Positions 9,079-18,192 are shown, numbered from the stretch's first letter. The stretch: DNA of 64,000 bases from Geojedonia sp051814705 (GCA_051814705.1 JBPWQW010000008.1:1-64000), one strand, 5' to 3'. Made by a program: numbers and translations. The notes: a model not told the origin generated them from the sequence alone.

Positions 9079-9265
9079 AATAAAATCCTTTCAGCATTAA
9101 AATTAATAAAAACTAATACATAAAGACAAAAACTATACCTTAAATATATTTATTGTGGCTAATAGAGTGAAAATTCCTCATAAATTCAAAACATTTAACA
9201 AGATACTTATCAAATAAATGACCTATTATATTGTTAATAAAAAACGCTAAAAAGCGGCATTAATA

Positions 9266-9297
9266 TTGAGCAACAACTATCAAATTACTTATATTAG
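9266..9297 (+). promoter_or_regulatory. gyrA: Probable gyrA promoter
   Basis: TTG at 9266-9268, a 21-base spacer, then TATATTAG at 9290-9297, which matches seven of eight positions of the Bacteroidota TAnnTTTG box. It leaves a leader of about 35 bases before the gyrA ATG. Confidence 0.45.
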
Positions 9298-9338
9298 CAC
9301 GATTTGAAAACCTACAAAAAAATCTAATAAAATTATAT

Positions 9339-11897
9339 ATGGCAGAAGGAGAAAAATTGATTCCAATCAACATTGAAGATGAAATGAAATCGGCCTACAT
9401 TGACTATTCAATGTCGGTCATTGTGTCACGTGCGTTGCCTGATGTTCGTGATGGTTTAAAACCCGTCCATAGACGTGTTCTTTACGGTATGCATGAACTT
9501 GGAGTTAGATCCAATACAGCCCACAAAAAATCGGCTAGAATAGTTGGTGAGGTTTTAGGTAAGTATCACCCGCATGGTGATACATCGGTATATGACACCA
9601 TGGTACGTATGGCTCAGGAGTGGAGTTTGCGTTATATGCTTGTTGACGGTCAAGGAAACTTTGGGTCTGTTGATGGCGACAGTCCAGCAGCGATGCGTTA
9701 TACAGAGGCACGTATGCGAAAAATATCGGAAGATATGTTGGCCGATATCGATAAAGAAACGGTTGATCACCGATTGAATTTTGATGACACTTTAGAAGAA
9801 CCAACAGTGTTACCAACCCGTATTCCAGGGTTATTGGTAAATGGAGCTTCAGGTATCGCGGTAGGTATGGCAACCAATATGCCTCCACATAATTTAAGTG
9901 AGGTTGTTGATGGTATCATTGCCTATATTGAAAACAGCGACATCGATATTGACGAGTTGATAACTCATATAAAAGCTCCTGATTTTCCTACGGGAGGAAC
10001 TATTTATGGTTATGATGGCGTTCGTGAAGCTTTTAAAACAGGCCGTGGACGAATTGTCATGCGCGGTAAAGCAATAATTGAAGAAGTACAAGGACGTGAA
10101 TCCATTATTGTAACCGAAATACCATATCAGGTTAACAAAGCGGACATGATCAAAAAAACTGCCGATTTAGTTAACGATAAGAAAATTGAGGGTATTTCTA
10201 CTATTAGGGACGAGTCTGATAGAAACGGAATGCGCATTGTGTACGTTTTAAAGCGCGATGCTATTCCTAATATTGTTTTAAATACATTATATAAGTATAC
10301 AGCACTACAATCTTCATTTAGTGTCAATAATATTGCTTTGGTCAAAGGTCGACCTCTATTATTAAATCTAAAAGAACTCATTCATCATTTCGTAGAACAT
10401 AGACATGATGTTGTAGTCAGACGAACCACATACGAATTGCGCAAAGCAGAAGAACGCGCGCATATATTAGAAGGATTAATTATTGCTTCTGATCATATTG
10501 ACGAAGTTATTGCTCTTATCAGAGCATCTTCAAATGCCGAAGAAGCTCGGGAGCGTTTAATTGAACGTTTTAAACTTTCTGAACTTCAAGCCAAGGCCAT
10601 TGTAGAGATGCGTTTGCGTCAATTAACTGGTCTGGAACAAGACAAATTGCGTACAGAATACGATGACTTGTTAAAAACCATTGAAGATTTAAAAGACATT
10701 CTTGATAAAAAAGAACGTCGTATGGAAATCATCAAAGAAGAATTAATTGAAGTCAAATCTAAATATGGTGATGCAAGACGTTCTGTAATTGAGTATGCTG
10801 GTGGTGATTTAAGTATTGAAGACATGATTGCCGATGAGCAAGTCGTGATTACTATTTCACATGCCGGTTATATCAAACGTACCTCTTTAACCGAATATAA
10901 AACACAAAATAGAGGAGGAGTTGGACAAAAAGCGTCTACAACGCGTAACGAAGACTTCCTTGAACATCTTTTTGTTGGTACCAACCATCAATATATGTTG
11001 TTCTTTACTCAAAAAGGAAAATGTTTCTGGATGCGCGTTTACGAAATACCAGAAGGCAGTAAAACCTCTAAGGGTAGAGCGATTCAAAACCTTATCAATA
11101 TTGAACAGGACGATAAAGTAAAAGCATTTATCTGTACTCAGGATTTAAAAGATGAAGATTATATCAATAATCATTATGTGATTATGGCCACTAAACAAGG
11201 TCAAGTTAAAAAAACATCTTTGGAACAATATTCGCGCCCAAGAATCAATGGTATTAACGCCATTACCATTAAAGAAGACGATGAATTATTGGAAGCTAAA
11301 TTAACAACAGGAAACAGTCAGGTCATGTTGGCATTGCGTTCTGGTAAAGCCATTAGATTTGAAGAAAGTAAAACCAGACCAATGGGTAGAAATGCCTCTG
11401 GAGTTAGAGGAATTAGGTTAGCCAATTCTAAAGATGAAGTGATAGGAATGGTAACTGTTGAAAACCCCCAAGAAGAAACCGTGTTGGTGGTTTCAGAAAA
11501 CGGTTATGGTAAGCGAACGTTTATTGATGACCCAGAAGATGGAGAACCCGTTTACCGAATTACCAATCGCGGAGGTAAAGGTGTTAAAACGATTTCGATA
11601 ACTGATAAAACAGGTAGTTTGGTCGCTATCAAGTCCGTTTCAGATGATGACGATTTAATGATTATTAATAAATCAGGTATTGCCATTAGACTGGAAGTTG
11701 CTAACTTGCGAACCATGGGAAGAGCTACCCAAGGTGTCAAACTTATTAATCTTAAAAATAATGATTCCATTGCTGCAGTTGCAAAAGTCATGAAAGATGA
11801 AGATGAAGAAGATACTGACACTGAGTTTACAGAGTCTCAGCCTGAAACAGAAAATGGCACAACTCTTGATAATTCCCAGGATGAAGATAATAATTAA
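9339..11897 (+). CDS. gyrA: DNA gyrase subunit A
   Basis: 852 residues. It is the breakage-reunion subunit of type II topoisomerase, which with GyrB introduces negative supercoils. The N-terminal DNA-cleavage domain begins SAYIDYSMSVIVSRALPDVR and carries the catalytic tyrosine Tyr121 in AMRYTEAR. The quinolone-determining region reads GDTSVYD, so the position equivalent to E. coli Ser83 is Thr82 and the Asp87 equivalent (Asp86) is kept. The C-terminal half is the DNA-wrapping beta-pinwheel with a GyrA box (QNRGGVGQK, near 525-535) and repeated blades. The tail (about 25 residues) is acidic and Glu/Asp/Asn-rich. The TPR gene starts 24 bases downstream, so the two are probably co-transcribed. 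Confidence 0.97.
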   Translation: MAEGEKLIPINIEDEMKSAYIDYSMSVIVSRALPDVRDGLKPVHRRVLYGMHELGVRSNTAHKKSARIVGEVLGKYHPHGDTSVYDTMVRMAQEWSLRYMLVDGQGNFGSVDGDSPAAMRYTEARMRKISEDMLADIDKETVDHRLNFDDTLEEPTVLPTRIPGLLVNGASGIAVGMATNMPPHNLSEVVDGIIAYIENSDIDIDELITHIKAPDFPTGGTIYGYDGVREAFKTGRGRIVMRGKAIIEEVQGRESIIVTEIPYQVNKADMIKKTADLVNDKKIEGISTIRDESDRNGMRIVYVLKRDAIPNIVLNTLYKYTALQSSFSVNNIALVKGRPLLLNLKELIHHFVEHRHDVVVRRTTYELRKAEERAHILEGLIIASDHIDEVIALIRASSNAEEARERLIERFKLSELQAKAIVEMRLRQLTGLEQDKLRTEYDDLLKTIEDLKDILDKKERRMEIIKEELIEVKSKYGDARRSVIEYAGGDLSIEDMIADEQVVITISHAGYIKRTSLTEYKTQNRGGVGQKASTTRNEDFLEHLFVGTNHQYMLFFTQKGKCFWMRVYEIPEGSKTSKGRAIQNLINIEQDDKVKAFICTQDLKDEDYINNHYVIMATKQGQVKKTSLEQYSRPRINGINAITIKEDDELLEAKLTTGNSQVMLALRSGKAIRFEESKTRPMGRNASGVRGIRLANSKDEVIGMVTVENPQEETVLVVSENGYGKRTFIDDPEDGEPVYRITNRGGKGVKTISITDKTGSLVAIKSVSDDDDLMIINKSGIAIRLEVANLRTMGRATQGVKLINLKNNDSIAAVAKVMKDEDEEDTDTEFTESQPETENGTTLDNSQDEDNN

Positions 11898-11921
11898 CAC
11901 TAAACTTTAAATTAACTAGAA

Positions 11922-13241
11922 ATGAACTTTTCAATGAAGAACCACAAATATTTGCGTAACAAAGGCTTTGTGAGTAAAAAACAAATAATCATTGCTTTAG
12001 CACTTTTAGTCAGTACCTTTTCTTTCGCACAAAAAGACGAAGTAAAAGCCGCCGAAAAAGCAATTAAAAATGGAAATTTTGCAGATGCCAAGGCTGCTAT
12101 TAATTCAGCAGAAGGACTTATTGGTTCAGCCGACGATAAAATCAAGGCTAAATTTTATTTATTAAAAGGACAAGCACTTTATGCCAATGGCGCAGGATCA
12201 AATGACGACATTGGTGTTGCAATTGAAAGCCTTAATATGGTCGAGACAGTTGAAGGCAAAAGCGGAAAGTATTCAGGCGATGTGTCTGAATTGAAACAAG
12301 CTATGTTATCAAATTTTTTGACAAAAGGTCAAACTGCCCTTGAAGAAAAGCAATATGTAAAATCATCCGATTTTTTTGAGAAAGCTTACCGCATGTCGGT
12401 TAAGGATACGGCATATCTTTATTATGCAGCATCAACAGCAGTATCAGGTCAGGATTATGATAAAGCATTGGAATACTATGGTGAATTAAAAAAGTTGGGA
12501 TATAAAGGCAATGAAATGCTTTATACCGCTGTAGATAAAGAGACTAATGAAGTTGAAAATTTTGACAATAAAAATATGAGGGATATTTCTATAAAAGCAG
12601 GGACTCATATTAAGCCGGAAGACAAAAGAAGTGAATCAAAATCTGCAGAAATCGTTAAAAATATCGCTCTAATCTATATTGCAAAAAACGAAAATGAAAA
12701 GGCAGCTGCAGCGATGAAAGATGCAAGATTAGAAAACCCTGATGATTTGAGTTTGCTAATTTCCGAAGCCAATATCATGTTAAAATTAGGCAACAAAGAG
12801 GAATTTAAAAAGCTAATGGAGGAAGCGACAACTAAAGATCCGAATAATGCTGAATTACAATATAATTTAGGTGTTATCGCTGCTGAAGGAGGAGATAAAG
12901 AAAGCGCTATTGGTTATTATAAAAGAGCTATTGAATTAAATCCAGATTACGCTGATGCCCATAATAATATGGCAGTTATCATTTTGGATAAGGATCAACA
13001 AATCGTTGAAAAAATGAATGCCTTGGGAACTTCAGCTGCCGATAACAAAAAATATGACGACTATAAATCTCAGCGTTTGGACGTATATAAAGAAGCTATA
13101 CCATATTTAGAAGCTGCTTTTAAAATTAAACCTAATATTTATACAGCAAGAACCTTAATGAATATTTATAGTTCTATTGATGATATGCCTAAATTTAAGG
13201 ATATGAAGGCAAAAGTTGAAGCACTCGAAAACGAAAACTAA
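11922..13241 (+). CDS. Secreted/periplasmic TPR-repeat protein
   Basis: 439 residues with an N-terminal signal peptide. The n-region is unusually long and basic (MNFSMKNHKYLRNKGFVSKK) before the hydrophobic core and cleavage near SFA|Q36. Translation might instead begin at Met5. The rest is helical with tetratricopeptide repeats, the clearest being NAELQYNLGVIAAEGGDKE and AIGYYKRAIELNPDYADAH near 310-350. Such proteins scaffold envelope assemblies in Bacteroidota, but I do not recognise a specific function. It lies directly behind gyrA and is probably on the same transcript. It ends at a strong hairpin. Confidence 0.8.
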   Translation: MNFSMKNHKYLRNKGFVSKKQIIIALALLVSTFSFAQKDEVKAAEKAIKNGNFADAKAAINSAEGLIGSADDKIKAKFYLLKGQALYANGAGSNDDIGVAIESLNMVETVEGKSGKYSGDVSELKQAMLSNFLTKGQTALEEKQYVKSSDFFEKAYRMSVKDTAYLYYAASTAVSGQDYDKALEYYGELKKLGYKGNEMLYTAVDKETNEVENFDNKNMRDISIKAGTHIKPEDKRSESKSAEIVKNIALIYIAKNENEKAAAAMKDARLENPDDLSLLISEANIMLKLGNKEEFKKLMEEATTKDPNNAELQYNLGVIAAEGGDKESAIGYYKRAIELNPDYADAHNNMAVIILDKDQQIVEKMNALGTSAADNKKYDDYKSQRLDVYKEAIPYLEAAFKIKPNIYTARTLMNIYSSIDDMPKFKDMKAKVEALENEN

Positions 13242-13260
13242 ATAATTACCAGTATAACTT

Positions 13261-13290
13261 AAAAAGCTACTTGAAAAAGTAGCTTTTTTT
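13261..13290 (+). terminator. Terminator of the gyrA-TPR unit
   Basis: AAAAAGCTACTT and AAGTAGCTTTTT form the stem, followed by more Ts. Its T run touches the stop codon of the convergent NlpC/P60 gene (TAA complement at 13289-13291). Confidence 0.85.
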
Positions 13291-14038
13291 ATATAATTTT
13301 TTTAATGACCCGTAGTTTGTGCGAATGTTTGTTTTTATCCACATTGTAAATTCCCGAATGATCTAACCTATCAATTCTTACTTTTCCATGAGCATGAATA
13401 ATATAATTATCCTTCAGTATAATGCCAACATGAATAATTTGTCCTTCTTGATTATCAAAAAATGCTAAATCACCGGGTTCACTTTCTTCAATGAAACTCA
13501 GGGCAATTCCCTGTGTGGCCTGTTGCGAGGCATCCCGTAATAAAGTATAACCATTCAATTTATAAACCATTTGGGTAAATCCTGAACAATCAATACCAAA
13601 AGGCGTTTTTCCACCCCAAAGATAAGGAGCATTGAGATAATTAAAGGCCGTTTTAATGATTTGATCCTTTGGTTGAACAGAGTTTACAAAGTTTCCATCA
13701 TGTTTATGATTCATGAGTTTCAAGCCATTTAGCAAAGATCCAATAGGAATGGTAAAAAGTTGATCGTTTTCATTTTGAATAAACTCAACCAAATCACTTG
13801 ATAATTTTAGGGGCTCTTTTTTTATTGATTGATAATCGTCATGAGAGATTTCTAAATATTGCTTAGTGTCGATCCAGCCTTCATATTTATCAAAAGATAA
13901 CCTAATCCGGCTCCACGATTTACGCTGTTCCAATATTTTAAAATAGTCACCATATAATACTTGTGAAACCAATTCACAGGTATCGGTAGGTTCTAATCTT
14001 AAAGGAACCATGCTTAAATTACAAATCCCGTATTGCAT
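13289..14038 (-). CDS. NlpC/P60 (C40) peptidoglycan endopeptidase
   Basis: 249 residues. A bacterial SH3-like segment (about 5-65) precedes a C40 cysteine peptidase domain (about 125-245). Catalytic residues visible: Cys151 in FGIDCSGFTQ, His203 in IIHVGIIL, and a third polar residue in the HAHG segment near 215-217. Members of this layout (YkfC-like) cleave gamma-D-Glu-diaminopimelate bonds of murein peptides, often in recycling. No signal peptide is visible, so it may act in the cytoplasm. Its ATG overlaps the stop of the upstream thiolase gene (TAATG), which suggests translational coupling, although the two functions have no obvious link. Confidence 0.85.
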   Translation of the reverse strand: MQYGICNLSMVPLRLEPTDTCELVSQVLYGDYFKILEQRKSWSRIRLSFDKYEGWIDTKQYLEISHDDYQSIKKEPLKLSSDLVEFIQNENDQLFTIPIGSLLNGLKLMNHKHDGNFVNSVQPKDQIIKTAFNYLNAPYLWGGKTPFGIDCSGFTQMVYKLNGYTLLRDASQQATQGIALSFIEESEPGDLAFFDNQEGQIIHVGIILKDNYIIHAHGKVRIDRLDHSGIYNVDKNKHSHKLRVIKKII

Positions 14039-15216
14039 TACTGTCGTTCAATAATAATTGCAGATGCACCACCACCGCCATTACAAATAGCAGCAGCACC
14101 AAATTTAGCATGATTTTGTTCTAAAATATTCAATAGTGTAATAACGATTCTCGCACCGGAACATCCAAGTGGGTGCCCTAATGAAACGGCGCCTCCATTA
14201 ACGTTTACATTGCTGTCATTTAATCCGAGAATTTTCATGTTCGCCAATCCAACTACAGAGAAGGCTTCATTAAATTCAAAATAGTCCACATCACTTATAG
14301 AAATTCCAGCTTTATCCAGTGCTTTGGGCAAGGCTTTAGCTGGAGAAGTTGTAAACCATTTTGGTTCCTGAGCAGCATCTGCATAACTTTTTATAGTGGC
14401 TAGAGGTTTTAATCCCAATTCTTTTGCTTTTTCCATGCTCATTAATACCATGGCTGCAGCACCATCATTTATAGTGGACGCATTAGCAGCGGTTACGGTA
14501 CCATCTTTTGTAAAGACAGGACGTAAAGTTGGTATTTTCTCCAGTATTACATTAGTATATTCTTCATCTTTAGAAACTATTAAAGCATCGCCACGGCGCT
14601 GTGGTACTTCTACTGGCACTACTTCATTATCAAATTTTCCTGCTTCCCAAGCTGCCGCTGCGCGTTTATAAGATTGAATAGCAAAGGCATCTTGGTCTTC
14701 TCTTGAAAACTTATATTCTGTAGCACAGGCATCAGCACAAACACCCATGGCATTGTTATCATAAGCATCTACAAGCCCATCTCTTTGCATTCCATCTTCG
14801 AGTGTTGCAGGGCCAAATTTTGTAGAAGTACGGGCATGATAGTAATGGGGGATTAAACTCATATTCTCCATACCTCCGGCTACAATAATATGAGCATCTC
14901 CAAGAGCAATGGCCTGTGTTGCTTGAATAATTGCTTTCATTCCTGAAGCACAAACTTTATTAACTGTAGTACAGGGAACTGTATCTGGGATACCAGCATA
15001 AATAGCGGCCTGTCGTGCAGGGGCTTGACCTGTTCCTGCTTGTACAACATGTCCCATAAAAACTTCCTCAACTAATTCTGGCTTAAGACCTATTTTATCT
15101 AAAGCACCTTTAATAGCAACAGCTCCTAATTTTGGTGCTGGAATGGTTGATAGACTTCCTAAAAAACTGCCTATCGGTGTTCTTGCAGCAGAAACTATAA
15201 CAACCTCTTTATTCAT
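14038..15216 (-). CDS. Acetyl-CoA C-acetyltransferase (thiolase)
   Basis: 392 residues from the ATG at 15216; a TTG two codons earlier is a weaker choice. It reversibly condenses two acetyl-CoA to acetoacetyl-CoA or cleaves 3-ketoacyl-CoA. The nucleophilic cysteine is Cys89 in NKVCASGMKA. The C-terminal active-site segments are present: HPLGCSGARI (catalytic His) and AICNGGGGASA (second Cys). The length and the absence of a membrane-protein domain fit the cytosolic AtoB/PhaA type, and substrate preference cannot be read from sequence. It shares a one-base overlap with the NlpC/P60 gene. A -7 box lies 28 bases upstream. Confidence 0.93.
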   Translation of the reverse strand: MNKEVVIVSAARTPIGSFLGSLSTIPAPKLGAVAIKGALDKIGLKPELVEEVFMGHVVQAGTGQAPARQAAIYAGIPDTVPCTTVNKVCASGMKAIIQATQAIALGDAHIIVAGGMENMSLIPHYYHARTSTKFGPATLEDGMQRDGLVDAYDNNAMGVCADACATEYKFSREDQDAFAIQSYKRAAAAWEAGKFDNEVVPVEVPQRRGDALIVSKDEEYTNVILEKIPTLRPVFTKDGTVTAANASTINDGAAAMVLMSMEKAKELGLKPLATIKSYADAAQEPKWFTTSPAKALPKALDKAGISISDVDYFEFNEAFSVVGLANMKILGLNDSNVNVNGGAVSLGHPLGCSGARIVITLLNILEQNHAKFGAAAICNGGGGASAIIIERQ

Positions 15217-15243
15217 TTTCAAATCGTTTATTTTTAATTAGTG

Positions 15244-15251
15244 CAAAATTA
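15244..15251 (-). promoter_or_regulatory. -7 promoter element of the thiolase gene
   Basis: The minus strand reads TAATTTTGCAC, a full match to TAnnTTTG. No TTG is seen 17-23 bases further upstream, so only the -7 half is supported. The leader would be about 20-25 bases. Confidence 0.45.
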
Positions 15252-15361
15252 ATCAAATTTTGGGAGAATTTGGAATGTATGGCTCAATAACAAACCTAGA
15301 TGGGGATTACAAAATATTAATCGAAATATATCAATTAAACATAAATCCCTTAATATTTTAC

Positions 15362-15369
15362 TATTTTTG
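15362..15369 (+). promoter_or_regulatory. -7 element upstream of the HD-phosphohydrolase gene
   Basis: TATTTTTG matches TAnnTTTG fully but lacks a well-spaced TTG. It would give a leader of about 100 bases that contains a 22-codon reading frame (15401-15469) ending 9 bases before the main ATG. Confidence 0.3.
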
Positions 15370-15478
15370 ATGTGCAACAACGTATTTTAATGAAACAAGT
15401 ATGATAAACTATATAATGACAAAAAGAAGGATTGTTCATGTGTTCCTTGTGCCCTATAATAACCAATAAGGATCGCAC

Positions 15479-17524
15479 ATGAAAGACTTTATTAATATGT
15501 TATATCGGAATCACTCCTTGTCCTATAAAGTGCTTTTGTTTTTTAGCACAACCTTTTTAATTGTTTATTTATTTCCGAAAAGCGGAAAGTTCAAATATAG
15601 CTTTGACAAAGGAAAGCCTTGGCAATCGGAGAATCTATACGCCCCTTTTGATTTTGCCATAAAGAAATCGGCTGAAGAACTTGAAAAAGAACAATTCACT
15701 ATATCTCAAAATACCCCAGCATACTTTGAAATTAATCCAGAAGTTAAGCAAAGTGTGTTAAAGGCGTATCAAGACAAATTTGATGCGTCAATTCCAGATT
15801 CTATTATTAAACGTAAAGACAAAATCTATAATTTGGGTAAAACCATTTTAGAACACATTTATGCTACTGGTGTTTTAGATGAGGATTATAATTATGTGAG
15901 TGATAAAACAGTTATACTCGTTGAAAATCAAACTCAAATAGGCTCTGCTCAATATTCAAATTTTACGAGTTTAAATACGTTTAGATCCATAACGGAACAG
16001 GAACTTGATAAATTAGGGTATTCAAAGTACAGCTCAAATTTGATTTCTATTTTTTTTGATATCATAAGGCCCAATGCATCACTTAACAAATCGCTAACTG
16101 AAAATGCACTTCAAGAAGTGCTGGGTAGCCTATCCCCAACACGAGGAAGTATTGAGAGAGGGACGCTCATTATTTCAAAAGGTGAAATTGTTGAAAGTGC
16201 TAGATTTGATGTTTTAAAGTCACTTCAGTCTGAATATGAATCCCAAATTTGGAGTAAATCAAATTATAATTGGATTGTTTTTGCTTATACAGTATTGGTT
16301 GCTTTAACTTTATTGATGTTGCTATTATTTTTAAGAAAATATCGAAAAGAGGTGTTTCTTAACAACACTATGGTAACGTTTATATTTTTCAATATCTTAT
16401 TAATGATTTTGTTAACTACACTGGTCATTAATTACAATTCAAAATATGTATATGTTGTACCATTATGTGTGCTGCCATTGGTTTTTAAGGCATTTTTTGA
16501 TGCAAGATTGGGGCTTTTTGCGCATGTTTTAACAGTATTGTTATTAGGTTTTATAGTGCCTAACAGCTATGAATATATGTTTTTGCAGATTATAGCAGGT
16601 ATTGTTACCATTTTAACGGTGTCTGAATTATACAAACGTGCCAATTTATTTATTTCAGTTGGACAGATTACCTTAATTTATATCATATCCTATTTTGCTT
16701 TTTTTGTTATCCATGAAGGAAGTATACTAGATTTAAATTTTGAAACCTTTGGATTGTTTGTCCTATGTGGCCTTGCAACGCTTTTTGTTCAGCCTTTAAT
16801 TTATATCTATGAAAAATTGTTTGGTTTGGTCTCTGATGTTTCATTGTTGGAACTGTCGGATACTAACACTAAACTTTTAAAAGAACTTTCCAATAAGGCT
16901 CCTGGCACGTTTCACCATTCATTAAATGTTGCCAATTTAGCTGAAGCCTCCGCCAATGAAATTGGTGCCAATGCTATGCTGGTTAGGGTAGGAGCGCTTT
17001 ATCACGATGTTGGTAAAATGAAAAACCCTACTTATTTTACTGAAAATCAATCGACAGGAATCAATCCTCACGATGAATTGTCTCCAAAAGAGAGTTCAAA
17101 AATCATTATTGATCATGTTATCGATGGGATTGAAATAGCTAAAAAGAATAACTTACCAGACAGGGTTATAGATTTTATACGCACGCACCATGGTACAAGC
17201 TTGGTCTACTTTTTTTATGCGAAGGAGAGAGAGATTGGAGAAGAAATTGTCCAAAAGAATTTTAGATACCCTGGACCACGACCCTTTAGTAAAGAAACTG
17301 CAATTTTAATGATGTGTGATAGTGTTGAAGCAGCGTCGAAAAGTTTAAAAGAACCTTCGACACTTAAGATCGATAAATTTGTGGAATCCATTATAGATAA
17401 ACAAATGGAAAACGGGCAATTTTTAAATGCCAATATAACATTTAAAGAAATTCAATCCATTAAGAAAGTTATCAAAAAAAAGTTGTCTAATATTTTTCAT
17501 TTAAGGGTTGAATATCCAGAATAA
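15479..17524 (+). CDS. pgpH: 7TM-HD phosphohydrolase, PgpH-type (cyclic-di-AMP phosphodiesterase family)
   Basis: 681 residues. A first transmembrane helix (about 17-33) is followed by an extracytoplasmic 7TMR-HDED domain (about 60-255). Then come seven membrane helices (about 265-460) and a cytosolic HD domain. The metal motif is His479-His480 in GTFHHSLNVANLAE with His509-Asp510 in ALYHDVGKMKNP, and a later RTHHGT segment adds histidines. Family members hydrolyse c-di-AMP and so influence potassium and osmotic balance; that activity is inferred here from architecture. It is a stand-alone gene followed by the tRNA-Ser promoter. A 22-codon frame ends just before its start. Confidence 0.9.
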   Translation: MKDFINMLYRNHSLSYKVLLFFSTTFLIVYLFPKSGKFKYSFDKGKPWQSENLYAPFDFAIKKSAEELEKEQFTISQNTPAYFEINPEVKQSVLKAYQDKFDASIPDSIIKRKDKIYNLGKTILEHIYATGVLDEDYNYVSDKTVILVENQTQIGSAQYSNFTSLNTFRSITEQELDKLGYSKYSSNLISIFFDIIRPNASLNKSLTENALQEVLGSLSPTRGSIERGTLIISKGEIVESARFDVLKSLQSEYESQIWSKSNYNWIVFAYTVLVALTLLMLLLFLRKYRKEVFLNNTMVTFIFFNILLMILLTTLVINYNSKYVYVVPLCVLPLVFKAFFDARLGLFAHVLTVLLLGFIVPNSYEYMFLQIIAGIVTILTVSELYKRANLFISVGQITLIYIISYFAFFVIHEGSILDLNFETFGLFVLCGLATLFVQPLIYIYEKLFGLVSDVSLLELSDTNTKLLKELSNKAPGTFHHSLNVANLAEASANEIGANAMLVRVGALYHDVGKMKNPTYFTENQSTGINPHDELSPKESSKIIIDHVIDGIEIAKKNNLPDRVIDFIRTHHGTSLVYFFYAKEREIGEEIVQKNFRYPGPRPFSKETAILMMCDSVEAASKSLKEPSTLKIDKFVESIIDKQMENGQFLNANITFKEIQSIKKVIKKKLSNIFHLRVEYPE

Positions 17525-17553
17525 AATAATAGGACAAAAAGTTATAAAAATAG

Positions 17554-17584
17554 TTGCGTTCTTTATAATGAAAAGTTACATTTG
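17554..17584 (+). promoter_or_regulatory. Promoter of tRNA-Ser
   Basis: TTG at 17554-17556, a 20-base spacer and TACATTTG at 17577-17584: a full match to the Bacteroidota sigma-A consensus, 36 bases before the mature tRNA. Confidence 0.7.
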
Positions 17585-17619
17585 CATCCGCTTTTAAGCA
17601 ACAGTTCATTTTAAATATA

Positions 17620-17703
17620 GGAGAGGTGCCAGAGTGGTAATGGAGCAGATTGCTAATCTGTCAACGCGTAAGTGTTGCCAGGGTTCGAATCCCTGTCTCT
17701 CCG
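17620..17703 (+). tRNA. tRNA-Ser (GCT)
   Basis: 84 bases with the long variable arm of a class II tRNA. The acceptor stem GGAGAGG pairs with TCTCTCC (one G-U), discriminator G, no encoded CCA. The anticodon loop TTGCTAA carries GCT and the T arm contains GGTTCGAATCC. It decodes AGC/AGU and is a t6A substrate class (ANN codons). Confidence 0.96.
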
Positions 17704-17710
17704 CAGATTT

Positions 17711-17794
17711 AGACAACTTGTTCGGGGTGTAGTACCTCGACATAGCTCGGTATAAACTCCGCCCGAGCGGGCTACTTAAAAAGTTGTCTTTTTT
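17711..17794 (+). terminator. Probable terminator of the tRNA-Ser transcript, formed with repeat copy 1
   Basis: AGACAACTT (17711-17719) pairs with AAGTTGTCT (17781-17789), followed by six Ts. A smaller hairpin GCTCGG/CCGAGC (17745-17750 with 17763-17768) lies inside. The left arm is unique, so the second repeat copy cannot form the same long stem. Confidence 0.55.
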
Positions 17795-17960
17795 GGAGTT
17801 TGAAATTTTGTCATTGAATGTTTCAGTCATTAGACTGACTTTCGGGGTGTAGTACCTCGACATAGCTCGGTATAAACTCCGCCCGAGCGGGCTACTTAAA
17901 AAGTTGTCTTTTTTGGAGTTTGAAATTTTGTCATTGAATGTTTCAGTCATTAGACTGACT
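17721..17960. repeat. Exact 120-bp tandem repeat (two copies) abutting tRNA-Pro
   Basis: Copies at 17721-17840 and 17841-17960 are identical base for base. Each begins TTCGGGGTGTAG. The same 12 bases recur at 17961-17972 as the start of tRNA-Pro, so the tRNA 5' end forms the beginning of a third, incomplete unit. Each unit ends with the perfect hairpin TCAGTC-ATTA-GACTGA (17823-17838 and 17943-17958). Confidence 0.95.
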
Positions 17961-17962
17961 TT

Positions 17963-18037
17963 CGGGGTGTAGCGTAGCCCGGTTATCGCGCCTGCTTTGG
18001 GAGCAGGAGGTCGCAGGTTCGAATCCTGCCACCCCGA
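17963..18037 (+). tRNA. tRNA-Pro (TGG)
   Basis: 75 bases. The acceptor stem CGGGGTG pairs with CACCCCG, discriminator A, no encoded CCA. The anticodon stem CCTGC/GCAGG holds the loop TTTGGGA with anticodon TGG. Its first ten bases are repeated at the start of both upstream 120-bp units. I found no clear promoter in front of it; it may be read from within the repeat or from tRNA-Ser. Confidence 0.96.
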
Positions 18038-18087
18038 CAAATTGCAACAGGATCATCGAAAGCATTGAGATAATCCGATTACTTTTC

Positions 18088-18104
18088 AGGATTTTAGAAA
18101 TCCT
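18088..18104. repeat. Hairpin between tRNA-Pro and tRNA-Arg
   Basis: AGGATTT-TAG-AAATCCT forms a perfect seven-base stem six bases before tRNA-Arg. There is no T run, so it is more likely a processing or structural element than a terminator. Confidence 0.4.
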
Positions 18105-18109
18105 TGAAT

Positions 18110-18183
18110 GGTCGCGTAGCTCAGCTGGATAGAGCATCTGCCTTCTAAGCAGACGGTCACAGGTTCGAATCCTGTCGCGATCA
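18110..18183 (+). tRNA. tRNA-Arg (TCT)
   Basis: 74 bases. The acceptor stem GGTCGCG pairs with CGCGATC (one G-U), discriminator A, no encoded CCA. The anticodon stem TCTGC/GCAGA holds the loop CTTCTAA with anticodon TCT, decoding AGA/AGG, another ANN-decoding tRNA expected to receive t6A37. Confidence 0.96.
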
Positions 18184-18192
18184 CGAATAAAT

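Noticed and set aside
9535..11900. Several antisense and alternative frames of 60-120 codons within gyrA
   Set aside because: They lie wholly inside a highly conserved gene and show no domain or start context.
17721..17960. CRISPR array or insertion sequence at the 120-bp repeat
   Set aside because: There are no spacers, no transposase, no inverted terminal repeats and only two units.
17606..18137. Reading frames on the minus strand across tRNA-Ser, the 120-bp repeats, tRNA-Pro and tRNA-Arg
   Set aside because: They are antisense to tRNA genes and encode the well-known false peptide pattern (QDSNLRPPAPKAG); the internal repetition only mirrors the 120-bp DNA repeat.
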